NCBI GenBank assembly: GCA_031771865.1
Contig: JASISA010000036.1
Location: forward strand, 1,240,001-1,304,000
Length of the DNA: 64,000 nt
Direction: 5' to 3'
From: Nothophaeocryptopus gaeumannii
Taxonomy: Eukaryota > Ascomycota > Dothideomycetes > Mycosphaerellales > Mycosphaerellaceae
Shown here: positions 42,268-52,178 of the stretch, piece after piece
Position numbering within the stretch: position 1 is the stretch's first letter
Layout: every line of letters begins with the position of its first letter
The notes under the pieces: generated by a model
Seen by the model: only the letters and a program-made list of their open reading frames with translations
Database searches by the model: none
Told to the model about the DNA's origin: nothing
Translations under genes and position numbers: made by a program

Positions 42268-43281
42268 ATGTCTTTGATGTCTTCCAAAGAACAGCAGTCT
42301 GCTCCCAAAGCAACTTCCTCTTTCTTTCCATACAAGACAGCAGCCACTCTCATAGCTCTCCTAGCATTCACGCTGGCGTTCTATAACCCATTGAGAGCAG
42401 CATTCCCAAAGATACTCCAGTCTACGCCGCGCGCCGCGTCAAATACCACGAAGCGAACAATGTCGACCACTACCACAGCCACCTTGAACAGCACCTCAAA
42501 CCTCAACATCACCAAGCGGCCCTGGAACACCAGAGGCCACGCTGATCATGGCTGGCTCTATACTTTCCACACATTCTCCTTCGCAAGCTACTATGACCCC
42601 AGATACGAATCGTTCGGCCCACTGAGAGTCATCAACGAGGATCGAGTAGAAAGAGGTACTGGCTTCGGTACCCACCCACACAGAGAGTTCCAGATCTGGA
42701 GCTACATCGTTGATGGCGAGCTTGAACACAAGGACAGCATGGGAAACTTGGAGAAGCTGCGAAGAGGAGAGGTACAGATGACGAATGCTGGTACAGGTAT
42801 TAGACATTCGGAGTACAATCGAAACGAGCAAGAGGACTGCCACTTCCTGCAGATTTGGGCCAAGCCTAGCGAGAGTGGAATGAAGCCGAGCTATTGCACG
42901 AGGAAGTTTACAGACGAGATGAAGAAAGACAAGCTATGTCGCATCGTTGAGTCAGTTGATCGGTACAGCAATACGAAAGGACAGACCGAGCCGATCGACA
43001 TTCATGCGGATGTCAGCATGAGCGCCTCGATATTGTCACCGGGCAAGAGTGTGGAGCATACGCTGGTCGAGGATGGAGACAGGAATGTATATTTGCACGT
43101 CGTCATGAGCGGCCGCACTCAGCCTAAGAGTGGAGGCGCAAAGATCAAGATCGGAGATGTCGAGGTTGGCGAGGGCGATGGCGCATTTGTGAAGGGAGCA
43201 AAGGGACCCGGAAAGCTACAAGTTGAGAGCACTGGGGACAAGCCAGCAGAGTTCTTACTCTTTGACATGGGAGAGGCATAA
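42268..43281 (+). CDS. Pirin-family bicupin with N-terminal hydrophobic segment
   Basis: 337 codons from ATG 42268 (MSLMSSKEQ). ATG 42460 (MSTTTTATL) would give a form that starts just before the domain. Residues of about 20-45 include a hydrophobic stretch (TAATLIALLAFTLAFYNPL), a possible signal anchor or mitochondrial leader. The pirin domain follows: HTFSFASYYDP, FGPLRVINEDRVERGTGFGTHPHREFQIWSYIVDGELEHKDSMG with the iron-site histidines (THPHRE) and a third His and Glu later (GTGIRHSEYN, ADVSMSA). Pirins are Fe(II) bicupins; some act as quercetin dioxygenases, others as transcription cofactors. It converges with the amidase gene, 53 bp between stops. Confidence 0.87.
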   Translation: MSLMSSKEQQSAPKATSSFFPYKTAATLIALLAFTLAFYNPLRAAFPKILQSTPRAASNTTKRTMSTTTTATLNSTSNLNITKRPWNTRGHADHGWLYTFHTFSFASYYDPRYESFGPLRVINEDRVERGTGFGTHPHREFQIWSYIVDGELEHKDSMGNLEKLRRGEVQMTNAGTGIRHSEYNRNEQEDCHFLQIWAKPSESGMKPSYCTRKFTDEMKKDKLCRIVESVDRYSNTKGQTEPIDIHADVSMSASILSPGKSVEHTLVEDGDRNVYLHVVMSGRTQPKSGGAKIKIGDVEVGEGDGAFVKGAKGPGKLQVESTGDKPAEFLLFDMGEA

Positions 43282-43334
43282 ATACATCGCAGATTGCTTG
43301 ATAGATAGTCCAACCTGCTCTCTGTCAGTGATAC

Positions 43335-45095
43335 TCATGCATTTATCACAGGAATGTTCCGCTCCAAGTATCCGTACCACTTCGGTAACGTTCGTTTGTA
43401 GGGAGTGTCGGACATTAGGTCTTCGATAGCTGATGCCCACTTTACGAGTGCATCTTCACGCCACGCGGTCTGCATTAGGGCGAGGCCATACGGCATTCCA
43501 GTTTCAGAACTTGTTCCTGCTGGGATCGTCACGACCGGATAGCCTGCCTGCGCTGCTATCTGGTAAGTCTGGCCAACATCAGACGGAACGAGCAAGCCGT
43601 CGAGTTTTGACCCATTTGGCCCGAGTGATAAAGCGTGATCTATTCCACGCTCGCGGGTCGTGGTGTGACAGAACTCAAGCGCTTGCCAGTAGGTTTCGTT
43701 CTGGACGCCTTTCGTTTCTAGACTTGCCAGAAACCCATCTTGACCAGAGTAAAACGCCGGATTGCCCAGTGGCCACGGATTTCCACCCTCAGAGCCATCG
43801 TTCCCGTAGTTGTAGTTTACGATGTCCTCGAGGGATCGAATGTGTGTATTGTTGAGCTCAGCCAAATACGTTTTGATATTGTTGTAGAAGTCGACCTTCA
43901 CGTAAGTGTATTCGGACTCGTTCGGAAAGCCGCGTGTAGTCCCGTAGTCCCAATTCCAGCCGTCAGGGGACACTATAGTCTCGTAGTCCAGCAACTCGGT
44001 ATTGTTTACGATTGTCGCGCCAGCTGTCTGGATGAGCTCGATCATTGCGAGAAGAGTCTGCTGCTGCTCTTCATTCGCGTAGACCCAGAAGCTATTCCAA
44101 GGGAGGCCAAAGGTTGCGTTGGAAAGTGCAGATCTGTTAGACAAGTATTGCGCGTAGCCGCCATTCGGAGTAATGCCAATCTGTGCCAAAGTGTAGTTGT
44201 CTCGTTCATCTGGTCCGTATATGACGTCCAACACATATGTTGCCTCTCTCACGGTCTTAGCGAACACGCCTACGCTGTCCTGGTGCTCACTTTCGGGCAC
44301 CACCCCAGACCTCGAAGTCAAACCGACTGTGGGCTTAATGCCAACGATGGCGTTGCGCTCAGCCGGATCAATGACACTGCCATCTGTCTCAGTGCCTAGA
44401 GCAAACGGGAAGACGTTGGCTGCGACCCCTACAGCAGAGCCACTGGAGCTGCCTCCAGGATTGACAGTCAGGTTGTAAACTGAGCGACACTGTCCTCCAC
44501 GCGCAGAATAGCCCTCAGAATAGTTGTTGCTACGCATGTCTGCCCATTCGCTCAGCGTAGATTTTCCAAAGAGCAATGCGCCAGCCTCGCGCAGCTTGGT
44601 AACGACATGGGCATCTCGCGGGACGACCGAGCCTTGCAAAGCCCAACTTCCTGCCGTCGTCTGCATCAAGTCCTTGGTAGCGATATTATCTTTGATCATG
44701 AAAGGAATTCCATGGAGAGGCGATCGAACGTGCTCGGCCTCTCTCTCAGCATCGAGTCGTGCAGCAATCTGTAGAAAGTCCGGATTGACTTCTAGCACCG
44801 AATTGATGTAGTCATCGGTCTGCCATACCCGTGCTAGATAGCATATCGCCAACTGCTGGGAAGTCAGGTTGCCGGCTGCTAGATAGCTCTGCAACTGGTC
44901 TATGGTGGCTTCTTCGATGACCATGCCATGGCAGGGTGGCATAGGAAAGGGTTGCGTAGTATTGGCGGCATTTTCGTTCGGAAATGCGAAGGCAAGCGCC
45001 TCATGAGTATTGCTGTAGGAAGCGTGTTCGAGGTTGAATGTTCCAGAGACAGCGGCCGCGAGCGAAGGAAGAGTCAATGCCAAGACCCAGCGCAT
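43335..45095 (-). CDS. Secreted amidase-signature hydrolase
   Basis: Single exon of 586 codons. A signal peptide (1-18) and many N-glycosylation sites point to secretion. The amidase signature triad is present: Lys135 in FMIKDN, cis-Ser216 in PGGSSSGSAVG and nucleophile Ser240 in GTETDGSVIDPA. Spacing agrees with fatty-acid amide hydrolase (K142/S217/S241). It hydrolyses carboxamides; the natural substrate is unknown. The substitution of GTDxGGS by GTETDGS is slight. It sits in the 42-52 kb enzyme run between pirin and a short-chain dehydrogenase, so a role in opening amide bonds for that pathway is possible but unproven. Confidence 0.92.
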   Translation of the reverse strand: MRWVLALTLPSLAAAVSGTFNLEHASYSNTHEALAFAFPNENAANTTQPFPMPPCHGMVIEEATIDQLQSYLAAGNLTSQQLAICYLARVWQTDDYINSVLEVNPDFLQIAARLDAEREAEHVRSPLHGIPFMIKDNIATKDLMQTTAGSWALQGSVVPRDAHVVTKLREAGALLFGKSTLSEWADMRSNNYSEGYSARGGQCRSVYNLTVNPGGSSSGSAVGVAANVFPFALGTETDGSVIDPAERNAIVGIKPTVGLTSRSGVVPESEHQDSVGVFAKTVREATYVLDVIYGPDERDNYTLAQIGITPNGGYAQYLSNRSALSNATFGLPWNSFWVYANEEQQQTLLAMIELIQTAGATIVNNTELLDYETIVSPDGWNWDYGTTRGFPNESEYTYVKVDFYNNIKTYLAELNNTHIRSLEDIVNYNYGNDGSEGGNPWPLGNPAFYSGQDGFLASLETKGVQNETYWQALEFCHTTTRERGIDHALSLGPNGSKLDGLLVPSDVGQTYQIAAQAGYPVVTIPAGTSSETGMPYGLALMQTAWREDALVKWASAIEDLMSDTPYKRTLPKWYGYLERNIPVINA

Positions 45096-45433
45096 CTTCG
45101 TTCTGGTCTTTCAGTTGGAGCTTCTGCCTCCAATAATCGCGTCAAGAATTCCGCAAAATTTGCACGAGCATCGCAGAGACTCGATAACCAACACGAACAT
45201 ACGACCCACCTGCCGTGCCTGCAGATGGCGTCGATACCCGTGACTAAGCCATTCCTCTGCCCGCCGCCGAGATAGGTAGAGAGGGCTTCAGCTTGGCCGC
45301 TATGACTAGCGAGGGACGCAAGACATGGATGGTCAACAGAAGAGCATGGAACGAGTAGACAGCTGTGTAGGCTGTTCAAACTATGGCTACGGCCTACTTC
45401 TCTTTCGGAGATGTTCTGCCTTGACGGCCACGC
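45096..45433. other. Intergenic, no gene seen
   Basis: 338 bp containing the amidase promoter and the 3' end of the SDR gene. Confidence 0.5.
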
Positions 45434-46412
45434 TCAACCCTGGTTCCACTGAACAGAGGTGCCAGCATGAACTCCTCCAGAGATCACAACATCCGTGCCA
45501 GTTGTGAAAGAAGCCGCGTCGCTCAACAAATATACCGCCGCAGGCGTGAGGTCCTGGGGTATGCCGATACGCCTCAACGGAGCCGAATTCTCGAATGTGT
45601 CCAGCAATTCGGGATACAGTTGCTTGAGGCTCTCCGTCATGGGCGAAAGAATGACACCCGGACTTATAGAGTTGACGCGAATCTTGTACGGAGCCATCTC
45701 AACCGCTAGCGGACCGACCAGACCTTTGACGGCAGCTTTGGACATGTTGTACTGAATGTCATATCAGCGAGGTCCCGCGTCCCTTGACCGCGTCTTGCCT
45801 CAGGATACTCACGAGAGAGATGTTCTGCTTCGGGAGCTTCACACCCTGAGCTGCCGTGCTAGCAATCATTACGACACTCCCGCCCTTCCCATGGCCAGCT
45901 ATGTGTTGGGAGACGAGTTTCGCAGTCCAGAAAACGCCCATTGTGTTGACCTGCAGAATCCTTTGACACTCGTCCCATTGATGCTCGAAGAATGGCTTGT
46001 CGGCCACAATGCCTGCCGCAGCAACACATCCGTTGATTTCTCCCGAGGATACCACGGCGTTCTGAAAAGCTTCCTCGAGAGATTCCTGCTTGGTCACGTC
46101 CCCACGATGATAGGAAGTCTTAATGCCGTACTTGTCTCCCAGCGTCTGGAACTCAGGAACTGGTTCCGGAAGAGCATCGATGACTGCAACATTGCCTCCC
46201 ATTTGACTGATCGCTTTGCAGATTGCGAATCCTATACCACGGCCACCTCCAGTTACGAGATACGTTCTGTCTTGCAGAGACATTCGATCAGTGACTTTGA
46301 CATCGCTGATATCGTTCGGGTTCCGGCTTGATGCAGTGAACGACCGCCTGCTCGCAAATCCAAGCACACGCTCCGTTGGAAGCAGAAACCTCAATCTTAC
46401 AGTCGACAACAT
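45434..46412 (-). CDS. Short-chain dehydrogenase/reductase, possible mitochondrial leader
   Basis: Exons 45813-46412 and 45434-45751, with a 61-bp intron (GTGAGT...TTCAG), give 305 residues. I chose ATG 46412; the frame is open further up but without ATG. The first 40 residues are Arg/Ser/Leu-rich with few acids (MLSTVRLRFLLPTERV), fitting a mitochondrial transit peptide. The classical SDR fold follows: cofactor motif VTGGGRGIGFAI, AAAGIV, NTMGVFWTA, catalytic Ser in VVMIASTAAQ and YxxxK as YNMSK, formed exactly across the splice. C-terminal PGVILSPMTE is also typical. The substrate is unknown; a NAD(P)-dependent polyol or hydroxy-compound dehydrogenase is likely. Confidence 0.9.
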
Positions 46413-47052
46413 TGCTGCGGAAATTGGAACCGCAGTCGCGATACTGCGGACAGTCACGGGAGCTACTTCTCAGATACATCTTGATAATCGACAAGAAAGT
46501 GGAGAGCCTCGCTAATAAGTAGGACCTCTGCATAAAGTTCATCCTGCAGCTATTAGAAGCATGGTCACGTGGTATCATGTCGGCTTGAGACCGTCTTCAT
46601 TAATCGACAGGCCGCTTCACGGAGCGTCTTCCTCCACCGATATATTGGCAGTTTCCAGAATTTCATCTCTTCCATTCGGCCTCGTCGCTATTAGCTCAAT
46701 AGATCCTCAGAAAGCCCACTATGACCCTTGTAAGCAGCGTGCATCCTTTGATCCTCTTGTTCCTGGACAGTCGACCACCGCGATGCCCGGCTGGTCCGGT
46801 AAGAAATGGAAGAGCAACTTCGGTGCCTTGATAGAACATCAGTCGATGTACCGGGTATTTCAGCCTCTGTCAGACTGAAACCTGCTGTGATCCAGCGATT
46901 GCCCGAAAAGGAAAGTCTGTGCTTCCCGGGATCGCATAAGAGTCTGCTGCAAGTATCTGTAAGTTTACAATGCATCTTGAACGTCCATTACGCTACAAGT
47001 TCTAAAGAGCCGCCTTTCATCTATTATACTGACATCCGGGCAACTCGCAGCA
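46413..47052. promoter_or_regulatory. Bidirectional promoter between two SDR genes
   Basis: 640 bp between head-to-head SDR genes, which suggests coordinated expression. No operator was recognised by eye. Confidence 0.55.
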
Positions 47053-47893
47053 ATGTCAAAGGTCTGTCTTGTGGTCGGAGGAACAGGAGGTCTTGGACGA
47101 GCTATCGCAGAAGACCTCGCAAAGCATGGCTACAAGATCGCCGTCTCCGGCCGCAATGAATCCAAAGGAGCAGAAGTTGTTTCAGCTATCAAGTCCCAAG
47201 GCGGCGAGGCCAGCTTTTTCGCGTGCGATCTACATTCCGAAGCAGAAATTCGAGACCTTCATACAAAGACGGTGGAGAAGTATGGTCGTATCGATGTTGC
47301 AGTGAACGCGGCCGGTCATGCGAAAGGTATACTCTTGCCTCAAAAGCAGTGGACTGAAGAGACCGCTGCTGGACTGACAATTCATTTGATCAGGCATAGC
47401 GAAACTCGAACGCATGACACTCTCAGATTGGGATGACGTAATCCAAACAAACCTCACAGCCGTCTTCATCTCCATGCAAGAACAAATCAAACACATGCTC
47501 AACCAAGGATCCGGCCATATCATTAATCTAGCCAGTATCTACAGCGCTGTTGGATCACCTTTCGGCGCCCACTACTCCGCGTCAAAACACGCCATCGTCG
47601 GACTTACTAGAACCGTCGCTCTCGAATACGGTCCCAAGGGGATATACGTCAATGCTGTCGCTCCAGGGGTAGTGAGCACAGAATTGATTAATGATATTAT
47701 GACGGAAATGGAGAGTGAGCCGGATTGTAAGGAGACGCTTGGCGGTTTTATGGGGATGTATCCGCTTGGTAGGCCGGGCACGCCGGATCAGGTGGCGAAC
47801 GCAGTGAGGTATTTGGTTGAGGGGAATTGGACCACGGGGAGTGTGATTCCTGTTGATGGAGGATTTTTGGCGGGGAGCGCGATTAAACTTTGA
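47053..47893 (+). CDS. Short-chain dehydrogenase/reductase
   Basis: Exons 47053-47326 and 47394-47893, with a 67-bp intron, give 257 residues; the join reads NAAGHAKGIAKLERMTLSDWD. Motifs: GGTGGLGRAIAED cofactor loop, NAAG, QTNLTAVF, catalytic Ser in INLASIYS and YSASK (Tyr, Lys), then NAVAPGVVSTELI and the C-terminal GSVIPVDGGFLAG. It has no targeting signal, so it is probably cytosolic, using NAD(P) on an alcohol or ketone. It shares a promoter with the other SDR and converges with the cupin gene (25 bp between stops). Confidence 0.92.
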
Positions 47894-47918
47894 ATGAGTA
47901 TCCGGTGTTGTTGGATAT

Positions 47919-49065
47919 CTAACAGATCTCGTAGCCGCAGTCCGAAGAATCGTTCTCCAGTCTCTGTACATCGAAGTCTCTTGCCTTCTCTGGAGGTATC
48001 GGCGAAGCGTGCGTCTCTCCAACTTTAGACAGGAGCTCGACAATACCCTTTCCGCTCGCGAACGAGTACATCTTTGCGAAACGTGATCGGAAATGGTAGC
48101 TGAAGTTCGTTGCTCGAGGAACATACACAATCTCGCCTGCATGGAGGAATGTAGGTGTTGAAGCGCCAATGTGGAATTCAATGGCACCATCAACGACCTG
48201 GAAAGCATGGTGCGTGTCGGGGAACTTCAGAGAGCGCCCATTCGAAAACAGATCGCTCTCCCTGTGGTGCGACGAGCCTTCGATGCTGCCGATAACGAAC
48301 TTGCCATGCGATTCCGCAGTTGTGATCAACGGCCGTACAACAGTTCCGCCCGCTAGGTACGCCGGCCCAGTCCCGTTCCTGAGGAAGTATGGCTCCAGCT
48401 TACCTGGCAACTGACTCTCGTCGTCTTGCCACGAAGAAGGCGGGAACTGCTTATTTTGAGGACATGGAATCATATCGAACTGCTCCGAGGCTGCCTTTAG
48501 CTTGGGGATCAGGACCTCGAAGACATTCCTTTGATCGTCCAAAGGCCACAGTGGTCCGTCATAGGGTTCGCCGATGAAGCGGAAAAATTCTTCCCATCCG
48601 CCAGCGACTATCAGTCCGACCATCTCGGAGTGGTTACCTAGTATCTGATATTGATGAATTGTGTTCTGTTGAAGGTTAGTCTGAGCACGGTTATATTTAT
48701 ATGAAGCGAGCCGTCTTTACCGGAGGCACACTGGCAAAGTCACCAGGTCCCATCGTCCTCGCCTTCTCATTTGCCCAGACATTGATGTTGCCTTTGAGAC
48801 ATAAGAAGACATCATGGGTCTGTTTGTGGTAATGGAAGCCAATGGGGTCACTTTGACTCCCGCTCGACCCGACGACCGCAAATGCATTGTCTGTTTCCTT
48901 GCCCGTCACCAGCAGCCTCGTCGCAGACTTGGATAGTGGAATGTAGATGATCTCGCCATCTTGCGAAGATATGACATATGGCCTGCCGGACACGCCTGGA
49001 GGAAGATCGGTAGCCCTCAGAACGCTGCCGCCATTGATCTGAGGAGTCCCGTTTATAGTCGTCAT
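47919..49065 (-). CDS. Bicupin protein, quercetin-2,3-dioxygenase-like
   Basis: Exons 48721-49065 and 47919-48665, with a 55-bp intron (GTAAAG...CAACAG), give 363 residues from ATG 49065. Two cupin domains are visible. The first has FHYHKQTHDVFLCLKGNINVW and GPGDFASVPP before the splice and NTIHQY after it. The second has FPDTHHAFQVVDGAIEFHIG and GEIVYVPRATNFSYHFRS. The His/Glu-type ligands (HYHKQTHD, HHAFQVV) match metal-dependent dioxygenases such as fungal quercetinase. There is no signal peptide, unlike secreted quercetinases, so the substrate may differ. Confidence 0.85.
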
Positions 49066-49141
49066 CGTGGAAAGGATATAAGTAGCACAGGGAAGAACAA
49101 TGGAAACCAGCGAGCTTTGCGAGACATGCACAACCTACCGT

Positions 49142-49600
49142 CTATGTATGCGCCGACGGATAAAGTGGGCGCGAGTACTCGCTCGGCTTTTGGACCGCGA
49201 TAGCCCGTGATGCCAGTACGAGGCCTGGATGTGACAAAGTGCCATGCGATATCGAAGGGCGAGGACCTTGTAGGCCTCGGATGTATGGCAAAAGCCCTAA
49301 CCGGTCCCACATCGCGCGGAGAAGCGAAGTGGAGGCAACATCCACATCGATCTTAGAAGTTTGACAGGCATCCTTCCACTTCTCCCTTTCGCCAACCAGC
49401 GCGCCTCGTACGAAATCAAGGACATGTTCCAGATCCAACTTCTCGGTCCCGTTTCTGCCGCTACTGCGCATGTGCTTGACAGCGCTGCCTCCCGACATCA
49501 ACAACCGAGTCCATGGCTTCTCAAGGATGAAAGATCGCGTCCGGAGCGGCTTCGATATGGACCCTGGCGATGCGACCGTGAAGCTCCACGGTCTACGTCA
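49142..49600 (-). other. Unrecognised open frame, possible exon of an unknown gene
   Basis: The minus strand is open for about 150 codons with plausible protein text (RSFILEKPWTRLLMSGGSAV, LDLEHVLDFVRGALVGEREK, LLRAMWDRLGLLPYIRG). It has Leu/Arg/Trp composition and G/C-ending codons. No family is recognised. The opposite strand also has an open stretch ending at a GTAAGC donor-like site (49621-49628), so the strand is uncertain. It lies inside the 42-52 kb enzyme run and could be a gene remnant or a fast-evolving gene. Confidence 0.3.
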
Positions 49601-49764
49601 ACAGCAGAAGGCTAGCTTCGAGAAGGTAAGCTATTCAAGGCTGTGAAGGGAACGTCTTAATCGCCATCGAGTCAATGCTCCCGAGAGAGCTTCTCTCCAC
49701 TTTGATATCATTAACTGTTCGGCGCGTCACACACGAAGCGTCTTACCAGCAGCAACCAGCAGTC

Positions 49765-50741
49765 ATGGAGCGCCTGCCCACGTTTGGAACGGATATCAGA
49801 GACGTCCTCAAGCCGACCTTCGATATCTACGAACCGCTGCTACGCGCCAACGCCGACAGGATCAGGTCGAAAGGAAGCAGACGCATCCGTATGGGCCGCA
49901 TCCTCGCCAGCAATTGGACGTGTATGACCCCCCAAACCCGAGTCTGAAACATGGCCGAAGGCCCGTACTATTGTTCTTCTACGGCGGTGGCTTGGTGACA
50001 GGCCACAAGACTCTCCCAGAATATGCCGAAGAACTCTGCTACGCCAACCTGGCATCCTTCTTTGCTCTGGAATACGGCTATACTTCAATAGTTTCCGATT
50101 ACCGCTTGGTCTTTCAGCACGACGCGAAATTCCCATCAGGCGGTGAGGACGTTGCACTCAGCATTGAATGGATCTTGCAAAATGAAGCCTCGCTGAGACT
50201 GGAGCCGCTAGATCTTTTCGTCATGGGGAACTCGGCAGGAGGCGTCCATCTGTCAACTTTTCTTCTTCACTCGTCATTCTCCGGAACTAGAGCGAAGGTG
50301 CTCGCTGGATCCGCTACAAGGTTGAGGGGCATCGTCTTTCTATCCGTTCCTTTCCACTTCGAGTATTCTCATGATGGCCGAGCGAAGATCAACGACACTT
50401 ACTTTGGGGACGATGTGGCATTGGCGCCGCTTGGGCTTCTCAAGACTGCCCATCAGCAAGGCAAGATCGACTTTCTTCAGGCAGGAGTCAGAGTCTTCAT
50501 ACTGAACGGAGATTTGGATCCAATGGACGAGATTGTGCAGCCAAGGGACGACTTCATCAGCGAATGGATGTCGATGGGCACTGACGAGGGTAGGAAAGCT
50601 TTGGCGGTCGACTATATGCCAGGTCACAATCATATCAGTCCTGTTCTTGCTATCGGGACTGGCGTTGCCGAGGAAGAAGCTTGGGGTCATCAAGTTGGAG
50701 CGTTCTGTGAAAATATCAGAAAGTTCAAGCTCAAAGTGTGA
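49765..50741 (+). pseudogene. Alpha/beta hydrolase (HSL/carboxylesterase type) with a 1-bp frameshift
   Basis: ATG 49765 opens MERLPTFGTDIRDVLKPTFD and RANADRIRS. The homologous continuation ERKQTHPYGPHPRQQLDVYDPP lies in another frame; one base appears lost near 49865. The remaining 275 codons form a complete hydrolase: oxyanion-type FFYGGGL, nucleophile elbow GNSAGG, Asp in NGDLDP and His in PGHNHIS. No GT-AG pair can explain the shift. If the shift is real the gene is inactive; if it is an assembly error the enzyme has about 325 residues. Related fungal esterases act on small esters or lactones. Confidence 0.6.
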
Positions 50742-51073
50742 GAAGACGGTGGTGAACTCGTTTGAATGACAGTCACTCCGAAGACTCCGTACAACGTAGA
50801 CTAATTTGCTCTTTGACTCGGGCCAGCTGCTGAAACGGCAGGTCTTCTCGTGCTCGAAGAAATGCAGAGCGATGATTGGCTGATCGAACAGGAAGCTGTC
50901 TCCTGCACCTGCCTTGTCGAACTTCAGCAGACGATAGGCCTAGTTACATGGTATATATCTCCGATATCGACGACACGCCTTACAGGTTGCAGCATTCAAA
51001 TATTAATTGATCACTTCGACGTTTGCGCCAAACCCAACTCATCAACACAATTCGGAGTAGTACTGGCAACATC
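50742..51073. other. Intergenic, no gene seen
   Basis: 332 bp containing the promoter of the reductase gene. Confidence 0.5.
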
Positions 51074-52178
51074 ATGGGATCAATGGCTCAGAAATCACCA
51101 ATGCTGCTCGTCGGCTCTGGCGGGGTTGGCACCATGGCCGCATACGCACTGGAAAGCGGAGGGCAAGCCGAAGTAACAGCAGTCTGTCGCTCAAATTACA
51201 ACGCAGTTAAGGAGAAAGGGTTCACAATCGATTCAATAGAGCATGGAAAGGTCTCTGGGTTCCGACCCTCGCACATCAGGAATACAGTACCCAGCATGGA
51301 CGAGGAAGGCCATCAACCATACGAGTATCTCATTGTCTCGACCAAAAACGTACCTGACGTACGGCCGAATGTCCTGGACATCATCGAACCTGCAGTGACT
51401 CCCGGAGTCACAACAATCGTAATGCTGCAGAATGGATTCAATATTGAGAAGCCAATCATCAAGCGCTTCCCGGAAAACATCGTCCTATCTGGAGTCAGTC
51501 TGATCGGGGCAACCGAAAAGCCTCACGGCTTCGTCCTCCACGACGATAGCGACGTCGTAAAACTTGGCCCATTTCCAGGACAGACCGTATCGCCAGGCAA
51601 GGCCGAAGCGTCTGCTCGAAAACTCGTCGAAATCTACAACGCCTGCGGCAAAGTCAACTGGGAATATGACGACCGCGTAACCTTCACTCGCTGGCGTAAA
51701 CTCGTCTACAACTCCTGCTATAATTCCGTCTCTGCTGTCTTGGGCATGGATACGGCAAGAATGAGAATGTCCCAGATTGTGATTGATGATTTGGTCAGGC
51801 CGGCTATGAGGGAGATTATGGCGATTGCGAAGGCGGCGGGGACGGAGTTGCCGGATGATGTGGATTTGACGTTGATTAAAGTTGATCCGACGGACACGGC
51901 TTTTGTGCCGAGTATGGGGCAGGATGCTGCGAAGGTGAGACTTACTATCTATGAATGTTTGGAGAAGTAGAGCGAGACGAGCTGACTTTTGGTGTTAGGG
52001 CAATTATATTGAGATGGAGAATATCGTTGGCGAGCCGGTGAGAGAGGCCGAGCGTTTGGGCGTGCCAGCGCCGACCCTGAGAACCATATATGGTTTCTTG
52101 AGGGGAATACAGTTGAAAACGAAGGAGGCGAAGGGAGTGTGGAAGCCGCAGTTTGAAGAAGGTAACCCGTATACTTAG
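51074..52178 (+). CDS. 2-dehydropantoate 2-reductase-like (ApbA/PanE) protein
   Basis: Exons 51074-51934 and 51999-52178, with a 64-bp intron (GTGAGA...GTTAG), give 346 residues. ATG 51074 (MGSMAQKSP) precedes the Rossmann motif LLVGSGGVGTMAAYAL. Other features are YLIVSTKNVPD, VMLQNGFNIEKP, the catalytic Lys with downstream Asn in RWRKLVYNSCYN, and in the second exon NYIEMENIVGEPVREAERLG, VPAPTLRTIYGFLRG. PanE enzymes reduce ketopantoate for pantothenate synthesis. Fungi have several diverged copies that reduce other 2-keto acids; the variable sequence and the enzyme-rich neighbourhood favour a diverged copy, but this is inference. Confidence 0.9.
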
